Shown here piece by piece: positions 34,170-42,397 of a stretch of DNA of 64,000 nt. This DNA is from Sulfuritortus calidifontis (lineage in GTDB: Bacteria > Pseudomonadota > Gammaproteobacteria > Burkholderiales > Thiobacillaceae). Position numbers and translations under genes: made by a program. The DNA lies in the NCBI RefSeq assembly GCF_003967275.1, contig NZ_AP018721.1, positions 744,001 to 808,000 of the forward strand, written 5' to 3'. The notes beneath the pieces are model-generated. The model was not told where the DNA came from and searched no databases. It saw nothing but the letters and a program-made list of their open reading frames with translations. How positions within the stretch are numbered: position 1 is the stretch's first letter; each line of letters begins with the position of its first letter.

Positions 34170-34740
34170 CGTCCGTCCCTATCAGAAACAGCTTGGGCTC
34201 GCGCAGCACCCGTGTCACAAAGCGCTCCTTGGCCTTGCGCTGGGCGGCAAATTCCGCCGGCGTCATCACCACCGGGTTCACCTCGCGCCCCAGCCGTTGC
34301 CGCAGCGGGGAGAGCAGCGCCACCACCTCGGAAAAATCCGCCTCGCCGATCACGAACACATCCACGTCGCTGGTTGCCGACCCCATGCCCTGGGCCAGCG
34401 AGCCGAACACGAAGGCCGCGGTAACCCGCCCGGCCAGAGGGGCCAGTGCCTCACGCAGCACATCGGCCAGACCCGCTGTCTTGCGAAAGATTTCCGTCAA
34501 TTCCGGGTAGATCGGGCAGGCCCGGTTGGCCCGGTAGCGCACCTGGTTACCCGCCGGCTCGCGCTGCAGCAGACCGGCCTCGGTCAGCGCGCGCAATTCC
34601 CGGTGCAGCGAACCGGCCGGCACCCCGGTCAAGCGGGCGATCTCGCGCACGTGCAGGCTGTCGTCCGGCCGCAGCAGCAGCAGGCCCAGCACCTGGCGGC
34701 GGTAAGCGGAAAAGAGAAGGTCGATGGGGTTGGTGGGCAT
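34156..34740 (-). CDS. MNT-type nucleotidyltransferase with winged-helix N-terminus
   Basis: A 194-residue protein. The first 80 residues are a winged helix-turn-helix (DSLHVREIARLTGVPAGSLH, then LREPAGN-like QREPAGNQVRYRAN). The minimal nucleotidyltransferase core is FVFGSLAQGMGSATSDVDVF, with the G-S...D-x-D site. It should act as antitoxin by AMPylating the HEPN partner and may repress the operon through its HTH. ATG 34740 is chosen over an upstream TTG. Confidence 0.84.
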   Translation of the reverse strand: MPTNPIDLLFSAYRRQVLGLLLLRPDDSLHVREIARLTGVPAGSLHRELRALTEAGLLQREPAGNQVRYRANRACPIYPELTEIFRKTAGLADVLREALAPLAGRVTAAFVFGSLAQGMGSATSDVDVFVIGEADFSEVVALLSPLRQRLGREVNPVVMTPAEFAAQRKAKERFVTRVLREPKLFLIGTDDDLG

Positions 34741-34799
34741 GTGCAAGTGTTCTCAAAAACGCTCCGATTGTAGCAAAAAAGAGAACACGTAAAAGCCCC

Positions 34800-34952
34800 T
34801 CACCTATCCAGCGCGGCAGCGTCCCAATAGCTGATGTGCATTTCGTAATAGCCGTTGATCTGCGGGTGCGAGCCGAGGATATGCCCGGCCAGGCTGGTAA
34901 AGGCCCGCATGTGGCTGAGCAGGAAGATTCGGGCGTGGGGACGGTGTGTCAT
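34800..34952 (-). pseudogene. Truncated 5' remnant of a sulfotransferase-like gene
   Basis: A 50-codon leftover, starting MTHRPHARIFLLSHMRAF and stopping right after ALDR, which matches the first 50 or so residues of the intact sulfotransferase gene at 32986-33729. The central 111 bases are 99 percent identical to that gene, while both ends diverge. It lies 29 bases after the NERD helicase stop. It most likely records the former position of the gene before the HEPN/MNT module came in. Confidence 0.85.
34828..34938. repeat. 111-bp direct repeat, copy in the remnant
   Basis: Partner of 33599-33709 with a single mismatch in 111 bases. Direct orientation; 1229 bases from the other copy. Confidence 0.92.
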
Positions 34953-34981
34953 GCTGATCCTCTCAAGGCTGAGGTCGAGGC

Positions 34982-36796
34982 TCAGGCAAGCAGGCGCTCG
35001 ACCAGTGGCGTCATGTGCGAATAGGTCAGAAAGACCTCATGCGTGGCGCGGGTGATGGCGACATAGGTGAGCCGGATATCGTCTTCCAGGTCTTCCGACG
35101 CCATGGCGCCAAGTCCGCCGATCGCCACGCAGGGAAATTCCAATCCCTTGGCGGTGTGCATGGAAAGCAGCCGAACCGCATCGAGATTGGCCTGGACCCG
35201 GTTGCGGTTGCGCTTGGCGACATCGGGCGGAATGCCGTGCTTGTCCAGGATCTTTTCGAACCGGCGGCCGATTTCGTGCTCGGGATACAACACGGCCATC
35301 TGGCCCCACTGATAGCCCGCCGCGTGGCGGTTGAGCAGCCATTCCGCGATGGCGTGCGCCTCCGTCTCGAAATTCACGCATTGGCGCACCTCGGGTTCCA
35401 GGCCCTGGCGCCCGGCATCCTCCGGCAGGAGAATGGCCTCCTCGTTATCGGCGCAAAGGCCGGGTGCGCCCAGCACGTCGGCCGCCAGCTTGCAGGCGAA
35501 ACGCAGGATCTGCGAGGTATTGCGGTAATTGACCTTGAGCACCGTGGTGCGGCCCGAGGCCTCGATGCCAAGCTGGCGCCACACCGGCCGCGCGCGGCCT
35601 TTGTAGATGGCCTGGGCATCGTCATACACGATCAGCAGGGACTTGGTATCCGGGTTGACCATCTTTGCCGCCAGGGCCAGCCATTGCGGCTCGAAGTCGT
35701 GTGCCTCGTCGATCAGCACGGCATCGTATTGCCCGCCCGGTATCAGCCCGCGCTGCACGGCGTCGATGACCGCCTGAACCCCGGCCGCCAGGCGCTCGCC
35801 ATAATCCGGAATGTCCCGTTCGCTCGGCGCGGGAATGTCATAGGTGCGCAGCATGTTCCAGCACCATGAATGGAAGGTGGAGACGATCACCTTGTCCTCG
35901 ACGCCCCGATCCTGCATGGCGTTTTCCAGGCGGCCGGCGATGCCGTTGGCGTAACACAGCACGAGCACGGGCCGGCTGGCCAGCCGGGCCAGGTGCTCGG
36001 CGCGGAAGGCCAGGATCAGCGTCTTGCCGGAACCGGCCACGCCGCGCACGATGCGATGGCCCTCGCCCAGATTGCGCGCCAGCAGTTCCTGCTGCAGGTC
36101 CATCACATCCAGAATGCGGTCGGCCAGGGGCGAGGGCGCCGGCTCCGCTTCATCGAACGGCAGGGCGATCTGGCGCACCCGCACTTCCGGAAAGAGCAGG
36201 GCGCGGATACGGTCGAGCTGCGGCACGGACAGCGCCGGGCCGAGTCGGGGCGACACCATCTTCCACAACTGCTCGCGAAACCGGTCGGGATCGCTGCCCT
36301 CGGTCATTTCGTCCCGGAACACGCACCGCTCGGGCGGAAACACCTCATCGAGATCGGTCGCCTGATACTGCCGGCGGGTGATATTGGTAAACACCACGCC
36401 ATAACCAAAAGGCAGGACGGGTTTGCCCTTGAAGCGGCCCTGCTCGAACACCAGCAGGGGGTCGCGCCGCAGGGTGTTGACCACGTTGAACATGTAATTG
36501 CGCACCTGCTCGAACGGGTTTTCCAGCCGCACCTCGCCTTGCGGCATGAGCAGCGTGACCTGATGCTTGTCGGCCTGCTGCAGGGTGTCCAGCCGCCAGT
36601 CCTTCACCTCCAGCACCACCAGGCCCTGCTGCGGATTCAGCACCACGAAATCCGGGTGCCGGCCGAAGGGGCCCACCGGCAGGTTGTGCCAGACCAGAGT
36701 GTTGTCTTCGAGAAAATCCTTCAGCCGTTCGGCGAGGCGCAGCTCGCCACGGCTGTCAAAGCGCGCCGAGCCGATGGAGGGAATGAGTGTGGCCAT
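34982..36796 (-). CDS. NERD nuclease-related domain + UvrD-like helicase
   Basis: A 604-residue protein. Residues 1-110 form a NERD domain with a PD-(D/E)xK-like core (RHPDFVVLNPQQGLVVLEVK: Asp and Glu-x-Lys). The remainder is a superfamily 1 helicase: Walker A GVAGSGKT, Walker B AVLIDEAHDF, MHTAKGLEFPCVAIGG and YVAITRATHEVFL. Such proteins are common in defence islands. It begins 14 bases after hsdM on the same strand, so it is probably expressed with the restriction system. Confidence 0.9.
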   Translation of the reverse strand: MATLIPSIGSARFDSRGELRLAERLKDFLEDNTLVWHNLPVGPFGRHPDFVVLNPQQGLVVLEVKDWRLDTLQQADKHQVTLLMPQGEVRLENPFEQVRNYMFNVVNTLRRDPLLVFEQGRFKGKPVLPFGYGVVFTNITRRQYQATDLDEVFPPERCVFRDEMTEGSDPDRFREQLWKMVSPRLGPALSVPQLDRIRALLFPEVRVRQIALPFDEAEPAPSPLADRILDVMDLQQELLARNLGEGHRIVRGVAGSGKTLILAFRAEHLARLASRPVLVLCYANGIAGRLENAMQDRGVEDKVIVSTFHSWCWNMLRTYDIPAPSERDIPDYGERLAAGVQAVIDAVQRGLIPGGQYDAVLIDEAHDFEPQWLALAAKMVNPDTKSLLIVYDDAQAIYKGRARPVWRQLGIEASGRTTVLKVNYRNTSQILRFACKLAADVLGAPGLCADNEEAILLPEDAGRQGLEPEVRQCVNFETEAHAIAEWLLNRHAAGYQWGQMAVLYPEHEIGRRFEKILDKHGIPPDVAKRNRNRVQANLDAVRLLSMHTAKGLEFPCVAIGGLGAMASEDLEDDIRLTYVAITRATHEVFLTYSHMTPLVERLLA

Positions 36797-36810
36797 ATAC
36801 AGGGCAAATG

Positions 36811-38379
36811 CTAGTCGCGCTCTGCGGTGCCGGTAAGATCGCCGGCGATCTCCCGAAACTGCGCCAGCGCCGCCGCCAAATCCTCCACGATCTCCGCCGC
36901 GATCACCTCCGGCGCGGGCAGATTGTCGGAATCGGACAGCGACTCGTCCTTGAGCCAGAAAATATCCAGGCTCGCCTTATCGCGGTTGATGAGCTCCTCG
37001 TAGTCGTAAGCGCGCCACCTTCCCTTCAGCCCCCTCTCCCCCTGGGAGAGGGCTGGGGTGAGGGCTGTCCCCTCTCCCTCTGCGAGAGGGCTGGGGAGAG
37101 GGGCGCTTTCATCAAACCACGTCGGCTTGCGGTCATGCCGATTCGCCGGGTTGTAGCACTGCACGAACTCGTCCAGGTCTTCGCGCTTCAAGGGGTTGGT
37201 CTTGAGCGTGAAGTGCATGTTGGTGCGCAGGTCGTAGATCCACAGCTTCTTCGTCCACGGCGTCTCGCTGGCAGGCTTCTTGTCGAAGAACAGCACGTTC
37301 GCCTTCACGCCTTGGGCGTAGAACAGGCCGGTGGGTAGGCGCAGCAGGGTGTGCACGTCGCAATCGTGCAGGAGCTTGCGGCGGATCGTCTCGCCCGCCC
37401 CGCCTTCGAACAGCACGTTGTCGGGTACGACCACGGCGGCGCGGCCGTTCTGCTTGAGCAGGGTTTTGACGTGCTGCACGAAGTTGAGCTGCTTGTTCGA
37501 GGTGGTGGCCCAGAAGTCACCGCGCTCGACGATGTCGCGCTCGCGGCTGACCTTGCCCTCTTCGCCCACGATGGTGGTGCTGCTCTTCTTGCCGAAGGGC
37601 GGATTGGTGAGGATCACATCGAAGCGCTCGCCGGGGTCGGCGGCGAGCGAGTCGGACACCACGATGGGCTCGAAGTCCTGGCTGCCGATGCCATGCAGCA
37701 GCATGTTCATGGCGGCGAGCCGCGCCGTGGCCTGCACCAGCTCCCAGCCCTTGAAGGTCTCCTCCCTGAGCCTTCGGCGCTCCTCCTTGGTGAGGTGCGG
37801 ATTGTGTTTCACCACATAGTCGTGCGCCGCGAGCAGAAAGCCGCCGGTGCCGCAGGCCGGATCGCACACGGTCTCGCCGGGCTTGGGCGCCATGACATCC
37901 ACAATGGCCTGGATCAGCGGCCGGGGGGTGAAGTACTGGCCGGCGCCGGACTTGGTGTCCTGCGCGTTCTTCTCCAGCAGGCCTTCGTAGGCATCGCCCT
38001 TCACGTCGGCGCTCATCGACACCCACTGTTCCTTGTCGATGAGATCGACCACCAGCCGCCGCAGCTTGGCCGGGTCCTGGAACTTGTTCTGCGACTTGTT
38101 GAAGATCAGCCCGAGCAGGCCCTTCTGGTTGCCCAGCGTCTCAAGGGTGTGGCGGTAGTGATCGAACAGCTCGTCGCCGTCTTTCTTGATGAGGCTCGGC
38201 CAACCGTACTGCTCCGGCACCGGGCTTTTCTGGTTGTATGGCGCCTTGGTGCGTTCGTCGGCCATCTTCAGGAACAGCAGATAGGTGAGCTGCTCGACGT
38301 AATCGCCGTAGCTCATGCCGTCGTCGCGCAGGACGTTGCAGTAGTTCCAGAGTTTTTGGACGATGGTAGAAGTGTTCAT
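36811..38379 (-). CDS. hsdM: Type I restriction-modification methyltransferase subunit HsdM
   Basis: A 522-residue N6-adenine DNA methyltransferase. An HsdM_N helical domain (MSYGDYVEQLTYLLFLKMAD) precedes the SAM site DPACGTGGFLLAAHDYV and the catalytic NPPF (DVILTNPPFGKKSS). About residues 426-451 (PLPSPLAEGEGTALTP onward) are encoded by in-frame palindromic repeats, between WFDESA and GRWRAYDYEEL, where relatives have only a few residues. It follows two nuclease-like genes by two bases. It needs HsdS for target recognition, and hsdS is broken here. Confidence 0.95.
   Translation of the reverse strand: MNTSTIVQKLWNYCNVLRDDGMSYGDYVEQLTYLLFLKMADERTKAPYNQKSPVPEQYGWPSLIKKDGDELFDHYRHTLETLGNQKGLLGLIFNKSQNKFQDPAKLRRLVVDLIDKEQWVSMSADVKGDAYEGLLEKNAQDTKSGAGQYFTPRPLIQAIVDVMAPKPGETVCDPACGTGGFLLAAHDYVVKHNPHLTKEERRRLREETFKGWELVQATARLAAMNMLLHGIGSQDFEPIVVSDSLAADPGERFDVILTNPPFGKKSSTTIVGEEGKVSRERDIVERGDFWATTSNKQLNFVQHVKTLLKQNGRAAVVVPDNVLFEGGAGETIRRKLLHDCDVHTLLRLPTGLFYAQGVKANVLFFDKKPASETPWTKKLWIYDLRTNMHFTLKTNPLKREDLDEFVQCYNPANRHDRKPTWFDESAPLPSPLAEGEGTALTPALSQGERGLKGRWRAYDYEELINRDKASLDIFWLKDESLSDSDNLPAPEVIAAEIVEDLAAALAQFREIAGDLTGTAERD
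37029..37104. repeat. In-frame palindromic repeat inside hsdM (copy 4)
   Basis: Two head-to-tail units: CCCCTCTCCCCCTGGGAGAGGGCTGGGGTGAGGGC and CCCCTCTCCCTCTGCGAGAGGGCTGGGGAGAGGGG. Both are read in frame and add about 26 residues near the HsdM C-terminus. Confidence 0.88.
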
Positions 38380-38381
38380 TC

Positions 38382-39458
38382 TTATCTTCTTGCTCTAATT
38401 CTTTGTAGATAGGCCTCAAGCCATTCTTCGTCTAGGCGCAGCCGTACTTGACGATATACACCGCCAATGCGGCCCGCGAGGTCCAGAAATGAAAATTGCT
38501 GTTGCTTTACCTGGGCAAGTGAGTGCGGGTCAGAACGAGCAGCCTGTACCAAGCCAAGTATTTCTTCTGGGATATCAAATTCCAGCCGAAACCAACGTGC
38601 GTCGCCTTCCCTTGAGTCGACCGGTGAAAAAGACCAGCGATCTGAGTCACGGCCATAAACTCGACACCGTATTTCATCTTGTTCAGCAAAAGTTATGGGC
38701 GGCAATGAACTCGATGAGAGCAGATGCATTGGCCATTTCCCCTGGAGCATGCCGAAGTAAGAGCCATTAATATCAAGCAGGGGCATAATGACGTTTGCGC
38801 GAAGGTGCTCGATTCCATCCCTACTAAACCCACAATCCGGATTCCAGTAAACATCACCACGTGCGCGGATCATCTCTCTAACTGTGCTTCTTAGCCGTTT
38901 ACTAATGTCGTCATCGTCATCGCGCTGCCCTACCGTCGTGGACTCCACGTGTGTCTGACGTATTCCCCTGATGCCTTCTATTACAGGCACGAGCAAGCTA
39001 ATTCGTTTGTATTGAATCAAGAAGATTTGATGAGCAATCGCATATTTCTGCGCGCCCGATGTGTACCCACTCGCAGAAAAAACAGCCGAGTGATAATTGA
39101 ACCTCGGCGCCACTACGGGGCTTTCGCCTGGAGCAAGCGGCTGGTAAGTAAAATAATTTTCCGAAATGTCTTTTAGAACGCCCACAACATTCCGTACCAC
39201 CTGGATACCTACCGGGTAACCAGGTGAATGGCACTTGGCCTCCACCATCAATCTGAGTGGGTACATAAAGGCTGGCGTTCGATCAAATGCTGCTAGAGCA
39301 TCAATCTGGTGCCACTCGCCTCGCCCCTGCACCTCAAGACCTGAATGGCCTGAACGAGTTCCTTCCTCGCCGGCTGCAACCACGCGGTAACCAACAAGCG
39401 TGAGCAAATGCAGTACGAGTTCTTCAAGAATGAGGCCGCGAACACTGGATATATGCAT
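38382..39458 (-). CDS. PD-(D/E)xK nuclease-like protein embedded in the hsd locus
   Basis: A 358-residue protein. Residues 1-90 look like a restriction-endonuclease-like (Mrr/PD-(D/E)xK) domain: an N-terminal helix (ILEELVLHLLTLVGYRVVA), then GEWHQIDALAAF with the Asp and PLRLMVEAKCHSPG with Glu-x-Lys, then a QVVRNVVGVLKDI helix. The rest is unassigned. It is clearly less G+C-rich than hsdM. Spacing is two bases on each side (to the upstream nuclease gene and to hsdM), so it is part of the same operon. It could be a passenger restriction enzyme or an accessory effector. Confidence 0.75.
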   Translation of the reverse strand: MHISSVRGLILEELVLHLLTLVGYRVVAAGEEGTRSGHSGLEVQGRGEWHQIDALAAFDRTPAFMYPLRLMVEAKCHSPGYPVGIQVVRNVVGVLKDISENYFTYQPLAPGESPVVAPRFNYHSAVFSASGYTSGAQKYAIAHQIFLIQYKRISLLVPVIEGIRGIRQTHVESTTVGQRDDDDDISKRLRSTVREMIRARGDVYWNPDCGFSRDGIEHLRANVIMPLLDINGSYFGMLQGKWPMHLLSSSSLPPITFAEQDEIRCRVYGRDSDRWSFSPVDSREGDARWFRLEFDIPEEILGLVQAARSDPHSLAQVKQQQFSFLDLAGRIGGVYRQVRLRLDEEWLEAYLQRIRARR

Positions 39459-39460
39459 GG

Positions 39461-40894
39461 CTAGGATATAAGTTGCGTGAAGAGGTGCCGCAGGCGCGGA
39501 AATTCAACACTGGATGGATGCGCTTTCTTTTCATTTACTAGTTGCGTTAGTCGTTCATCGTCGAGAACCATCACAAATCCACGATGATCACCAGCTGTGT
39601 CACGACAGCGCCTATCCATTAGGTCGGCATTTTCTAGCGAACGACAGAATAGGAGTCCAACCTTTCCTCTATTCGGACTGAACCTGCCGCTAATCTGATC
39701 TAGCTCAGGATTGCCAATTTCCTTCCCGTAGTTCTTGCATTCAACAAAAATCATTGCCGAGGGGTGATGCAGGCCAATCCAGTGAAAGAACCCACTATTG
39801 GCAGCGTTCGCATAAGTAATATCAACTCTTTTGCGCCCCTGATGAATGGGGTGCTGCTTGAACGGGTGAAGCAATGCTGGATAAAAAAGAGCTGTTAGCA
39901 GCGCCTCTATCGCGTTCTCGTAGTCCGTGGCACCTGCATTGCCTGGAACAACCTTAAGCACACGTTGTAGCAGTTGGTCCCAGTCAGGTATATCGGTATG
40001 TACTGCTTCAGCCACCTCGTCATGTGTCATCGCCCTGCCTGCGCGCTGTCTCTTGTCATTCCTATACTTGTTCAGCACTTGAGCTCGCGGAATGGTTAGA
40101 TCGACACAGACGAGCTTGCCAGCTCCATATTTATCTACCAGGCTCTTTTTCGTAACACGGCGGCGTCCATCTTTGAGCAACTGAACAAGTCCAGAGTTGG
40201 CTGCCAGCTCTTCTTTCTGCAATTGTGGTAGTAAGTAATGTCGAAAGTACTCATCATTCGAGAATGAAAAATTTACACGCGCTATCACCTTTGGTACTAA
40301 GAGTAAGCGTTGGTGCTTTACAACTGGCAACTCGATGAGTTGCTCCTCCCACGACAGCGTTTGAGGATTCCATATTGGCCCCGAGGCCACTTCCGGCTGC
40401 ATTGGAATCCCGTAGAACCTGCACATATCTTGGGTGTAGCGAATCAACGGTCCACGAATCACATTGCAGGCAGCATCCGACACCATATCTGGTCCGATAC
40501 CTTCGATTAAGAGACAGGTATCCTCAATGTCTTGCAACAAGCCAGTCTTCGCCGCCTTGCTTTTGGTAAGGGCTTTCCAAACGTCAGATGCGTGCCCCGA
40601 GCCAAAGCCACGACCTTGAGACTCGCCAACAGAGAAGCCCAAATGGAACTCGTTTCGCTCGCGAAGCGAAGCCAGTAATGACATCGCTTCATTATTAGAG
40701 CCATTGGCTATCAGATTAAGTATGTGCTGGAAAAAGTGCTGAAGCAGAGATCTACATTCAGCACCCCAAGTTGTATCAAGGGCTCTTATGGCATTCGGGT
40801 CGACAAATACGGCAGTGTCGGTATCGACATGAACATCAACAAAATCGAGTGTCGGCTGAGTTCGACCTAAGGCGAAGCATTTAGATACCCGCAT
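39461..40894 (-). CDS. Second PD-(D/E)xK nuclease-like protein in the hsd locus
   Basis: A 477-residue protein of unknown family. I place the start at 40894 (MRVSKCFALGRTQPTLDF), overlapping the 3' end of hsdS by 14 bases. The N-terminal part (DVHVDTDTAVFVDPNAIRAL) is unassigned; the C-terminal third holds a nuclease-like core GRKRVDITYANAANSGFF, then MIFVECKNYGKEIGNPELDQ (Asp and Glu-x-Lys). Base composition is low in G+C against the host. Coupling to hsdS upstream and to the second nuclease gene downstream suggests an accessory part of the restriction system. Confidence 0.75.
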   Translation of the reverse strand: MRVSKCFALGRTQPTLDFVDVHVDTDTAVFVDPNAIRALDTTWGAECRSLLQHFFQHILNLIANGSNNEAMSLLASLRERNEFHLGFSVGESQGRGFGSGHASDVWKALTKSKAAKTGLLQDIEDTCLLIEGIGPDMVSDAACNVIRGPLIRYTQDMCRFYGIPMQPEVASGPIWNPQTLSWEEQLIELPVVKHQRLLLVPKVIARVNFSFSNDEYFRHYLLPQLQKEELAANSGLVQLLKDGRRRVTKKSLVDKYGAGKLVCVDLTIPRAQVLNKYRNDKRQRAGRAMTHDEVAEAVHTDIPDWDQLLQRVLKVVPGNAGATDYENAIEALLTALFYPALLHPFKQHPIHQGRKRVDITYANAANSGFFHWIGLHHPSAMIFVECKNYGKEIGNPELDQISGRFSPNRGKVGLLFCRSLENADLMDRRCRDTAGDHRGFVMVLDDERLTQLVNEKKAHPSSVEFPRLRHLFTQLIS

Positions 40895-41210
40895 AAGAAA
40901 GCCCCCCCGAGAATGCGCGACCCAAGGTCGAGGCTCGCAATCGCTCTGCACGTTGGAGGTTGGCGTCCACCTGCGCCTCGACTTCGTGCAGGAGGGAGAG
41001 CCGACGGTCGACCTCGGCGACGATGCGGTGTTGTTCACCGAGCGGTGGAATAGGCACAACGAATTGTCGTATGTGGGCCAGCCCCAAATCAGGTTGGGTC
41101 ACCCCCCTTACGTCACGCTTTATCTGCAACTGAATAACTTCTGACTTCAGGCACGTGGAAAGATAGCCTGTGCGCCATTCACCACGTACTGGCTTCAAGA
41201 TCGCAATACT
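40881..41210 (-). pseudogene. hsdS: hsdS 3' fragment, cut off by an insertion element
   Basis: This encodes the end of the second target-recognition domain and the C-terminal conserved coiled coil of a type I specificity subunit: IAILKPVRGEWRTGYLSTCL, QFVVPIPPLGEQHRIVAEVD and LHEVEAQVDANLQRAERLRA. Joined to the fragment at 42398-43481 after removing the IS and one TACT copy, the reading frame continues perfectly across the junction. Its stop overlaps the start of the next gene by 14 bases. As it stands it lacks its own start. Confidence 0.9.
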
Positions 41211-41272
41211 TGAAGCCTCCTCGGATATTCGGGCCAATATGAAGTAGAGTTTTCCCTGAAAGGAAGCTCTAC

Positions 41273-41539
41273 ATGAAGAAATCGAAATTCACCGAGCAGC
41301 AGATCGTGGCGATCCTCAAGGAGGTCGAACTGGGCGCCAAGGTCGGCGAAACCTGCCGCAAGCACGGCATCTCGGACGCCACCTACTACAAGTGGAAGTC
41401 GGCCTACGCCGGCATGGAAGTGTCCCAGCTCAGGCAGTTGCGAGACCTGCAGGCCGAGAATGCGCGGCTCAAGAAGATGTATGCCGAACTGGCCATGGTG
41501 CACAACGCCCTGCAGGACGTTGTCTCCCGAAAGCTCTAG
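41273..41539 (+). CDS. IS3-family transposase OrfA
   Basis: An 88-residue DNA-binding half of the transposase. The helix-turn-helix KKSKFTEQQIVAILKEVELG leads into CRKHGISDATYYKWKSAYAG, followed by a leucine-zipper-like LRQLRDLQAENARLKKMY. RBS AAGGAAG is upstream. OrfB lies in the -1 frame and overlaps, so the full OrfAB would arise by programmed -1 frameshifting. Confidence 0.93.
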   Translation: MKKSKFTEQQIVAILKEVELGAKVGETCRKHGISDATYYKWKSAYAGMEVSQLRQLRDLQAENARLKKMYAELAMVHNALQDVVSRKL

Positions 41540-42384
41540 CCCCGGCGCGCAAGATTGAGTTGGCCGACGTGCTGATGGATGCGCATGGCTTGTCCGAACG
41601 CCAGGCTTGCCGGGCGGTACGGCTAGCCCGATCCAGCCGGCACTATGTGCCGGTTCGGCGCGATGACAGCGCCGTCATCGAGGCGGTACAGGCCTACATG
41701 GCGGTCAATCCCCGGCATGGTTTCGGCCTGCTGCATGACAGCTTCAGGCTGCAACAGCAGCCTTGGGGCAAGACCGTGCTGTGGCGGGTGTATTGCCAGC
41801 TCAATCTGAACCTGCCGCGCCGGGGCAAGAAACGCTTGCCGGCTCGCATCAAGCAGCCTCTGGTGGCCGGGGCGCTGCCGAACGATACTTGGAGTTGTGA
41901 CTTCATGGCCGATGCGCTGTGGAGCGGTCGGCGCTTCCGGACCTTCAACGTCCTGGACGAGTTCAGCCGCGAGGCCCTGCGTATCGAGGTGGACACTAGC
42001 CTGCCGGCGGCCAGGGTGGTGCGGGCCTTGAATGAATTGATTGAACTGCGGGGCAGGCCCCGCCGGCTACGCCTGGACAACGGCCCGGAACTGGTCAGCC
42101 AGGCACTGGCCCAGTGGGCCAGGGATAATGAGGTGGAATTGATGTTTACCCAACCGGGGAAACCAACCCAGAACGCCTATATCGAACGGTTCAACCGCTC
42201 CTACCGGACCGAGGTGCTGGACTGCTATGTGTTCGAGTCGCTGGCCGAGGTCAGGAAGCTGACGGAGGACTGGCTGCACCGCTACAACCATGAACGACCG
42301 CATGAAGCCCTGGGCAGGATTCCACCGGTGGCCTATCGCATGCAAAAATACCCAAACCCTCTACTTCTGAGTGGCACGGAATAA
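41536..42384 (+). CDS. IS3-family transposase OrfB (DDE domain)
   Basis: About 280 residues of integrase-like transposase, in the -1 frame relative to OrfA; the in-frame reading continues upstream so the true start is not fixed. Catalytic residues are in TWSCDFMADAL (first Asp), RLRLDNGPELVS (second Asp) and NAYIERFNRSYRTEVLD (Glu). The sequence is intact to the stop, so the element may still be active. Confidence 0.92.
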   Translation, partial: LAPARKIELADVLMDAHGLSERQACRAVRLARSSRHYVPVRRDDSAVIEAVQAYMAVNPRHGFGLLHDSFRLQQQPWGKTVLWRVYCQLNLNLPRRGKKRLPARIKQPLVAGALPNDTWSCDFMADALWSGRRFRTFNVLDEFSREALRIEVDTSLPAARVVRALNELIELRGRPRRLRLDNGPELVSQALAQWARDNEVELMFTQPGKPTQNAYIERFNRSYRTEVLDCYVFESLAEVRKLTEDWLHRYNHERPHEALGRIPPVAYRMQKYPNPLLLSGTE

Positions 42385-42397
42385 CGAGGAGGCTTCA

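Larger units (their letters stand above)
41211..42397 (+). mobile_element. Complete IS3-family (IS407-like) insertion sequence in hsdS
   Basis: A 1187-bp element. The terminal inverted repeats begin TGAAGCCTCCTCG at both ends and continue with a few mismatches for about 26 bases. A 4-bp target duplication TACT lies at 41207-41210 and 42398-42401. It encodes an orfA/orfB pair with an intact DDE transposase and is oriented against hsdS. The preserved flanks and perfect hsdS frame after in silico removal suggest a recent insertion. Confidence 0.94.

Noticed and set aside
37029-37104. A CRISPR array suggested by the clustered G+C-rich repeats.
   Set aside because: Copies are palindromic, irregularly spaced, in both orientations, within and between genes, with no unique spacers and no cas genes.
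39461-41059. A longer version of the 477-residue nuclease-like protein starting upstream at 41059.
   Set aside because: Its first 55 residues would be read out of frame across the hsdS 3' end and have no protein-like features; the ATG at 40894 overlaps hsdS by only 14 bases.
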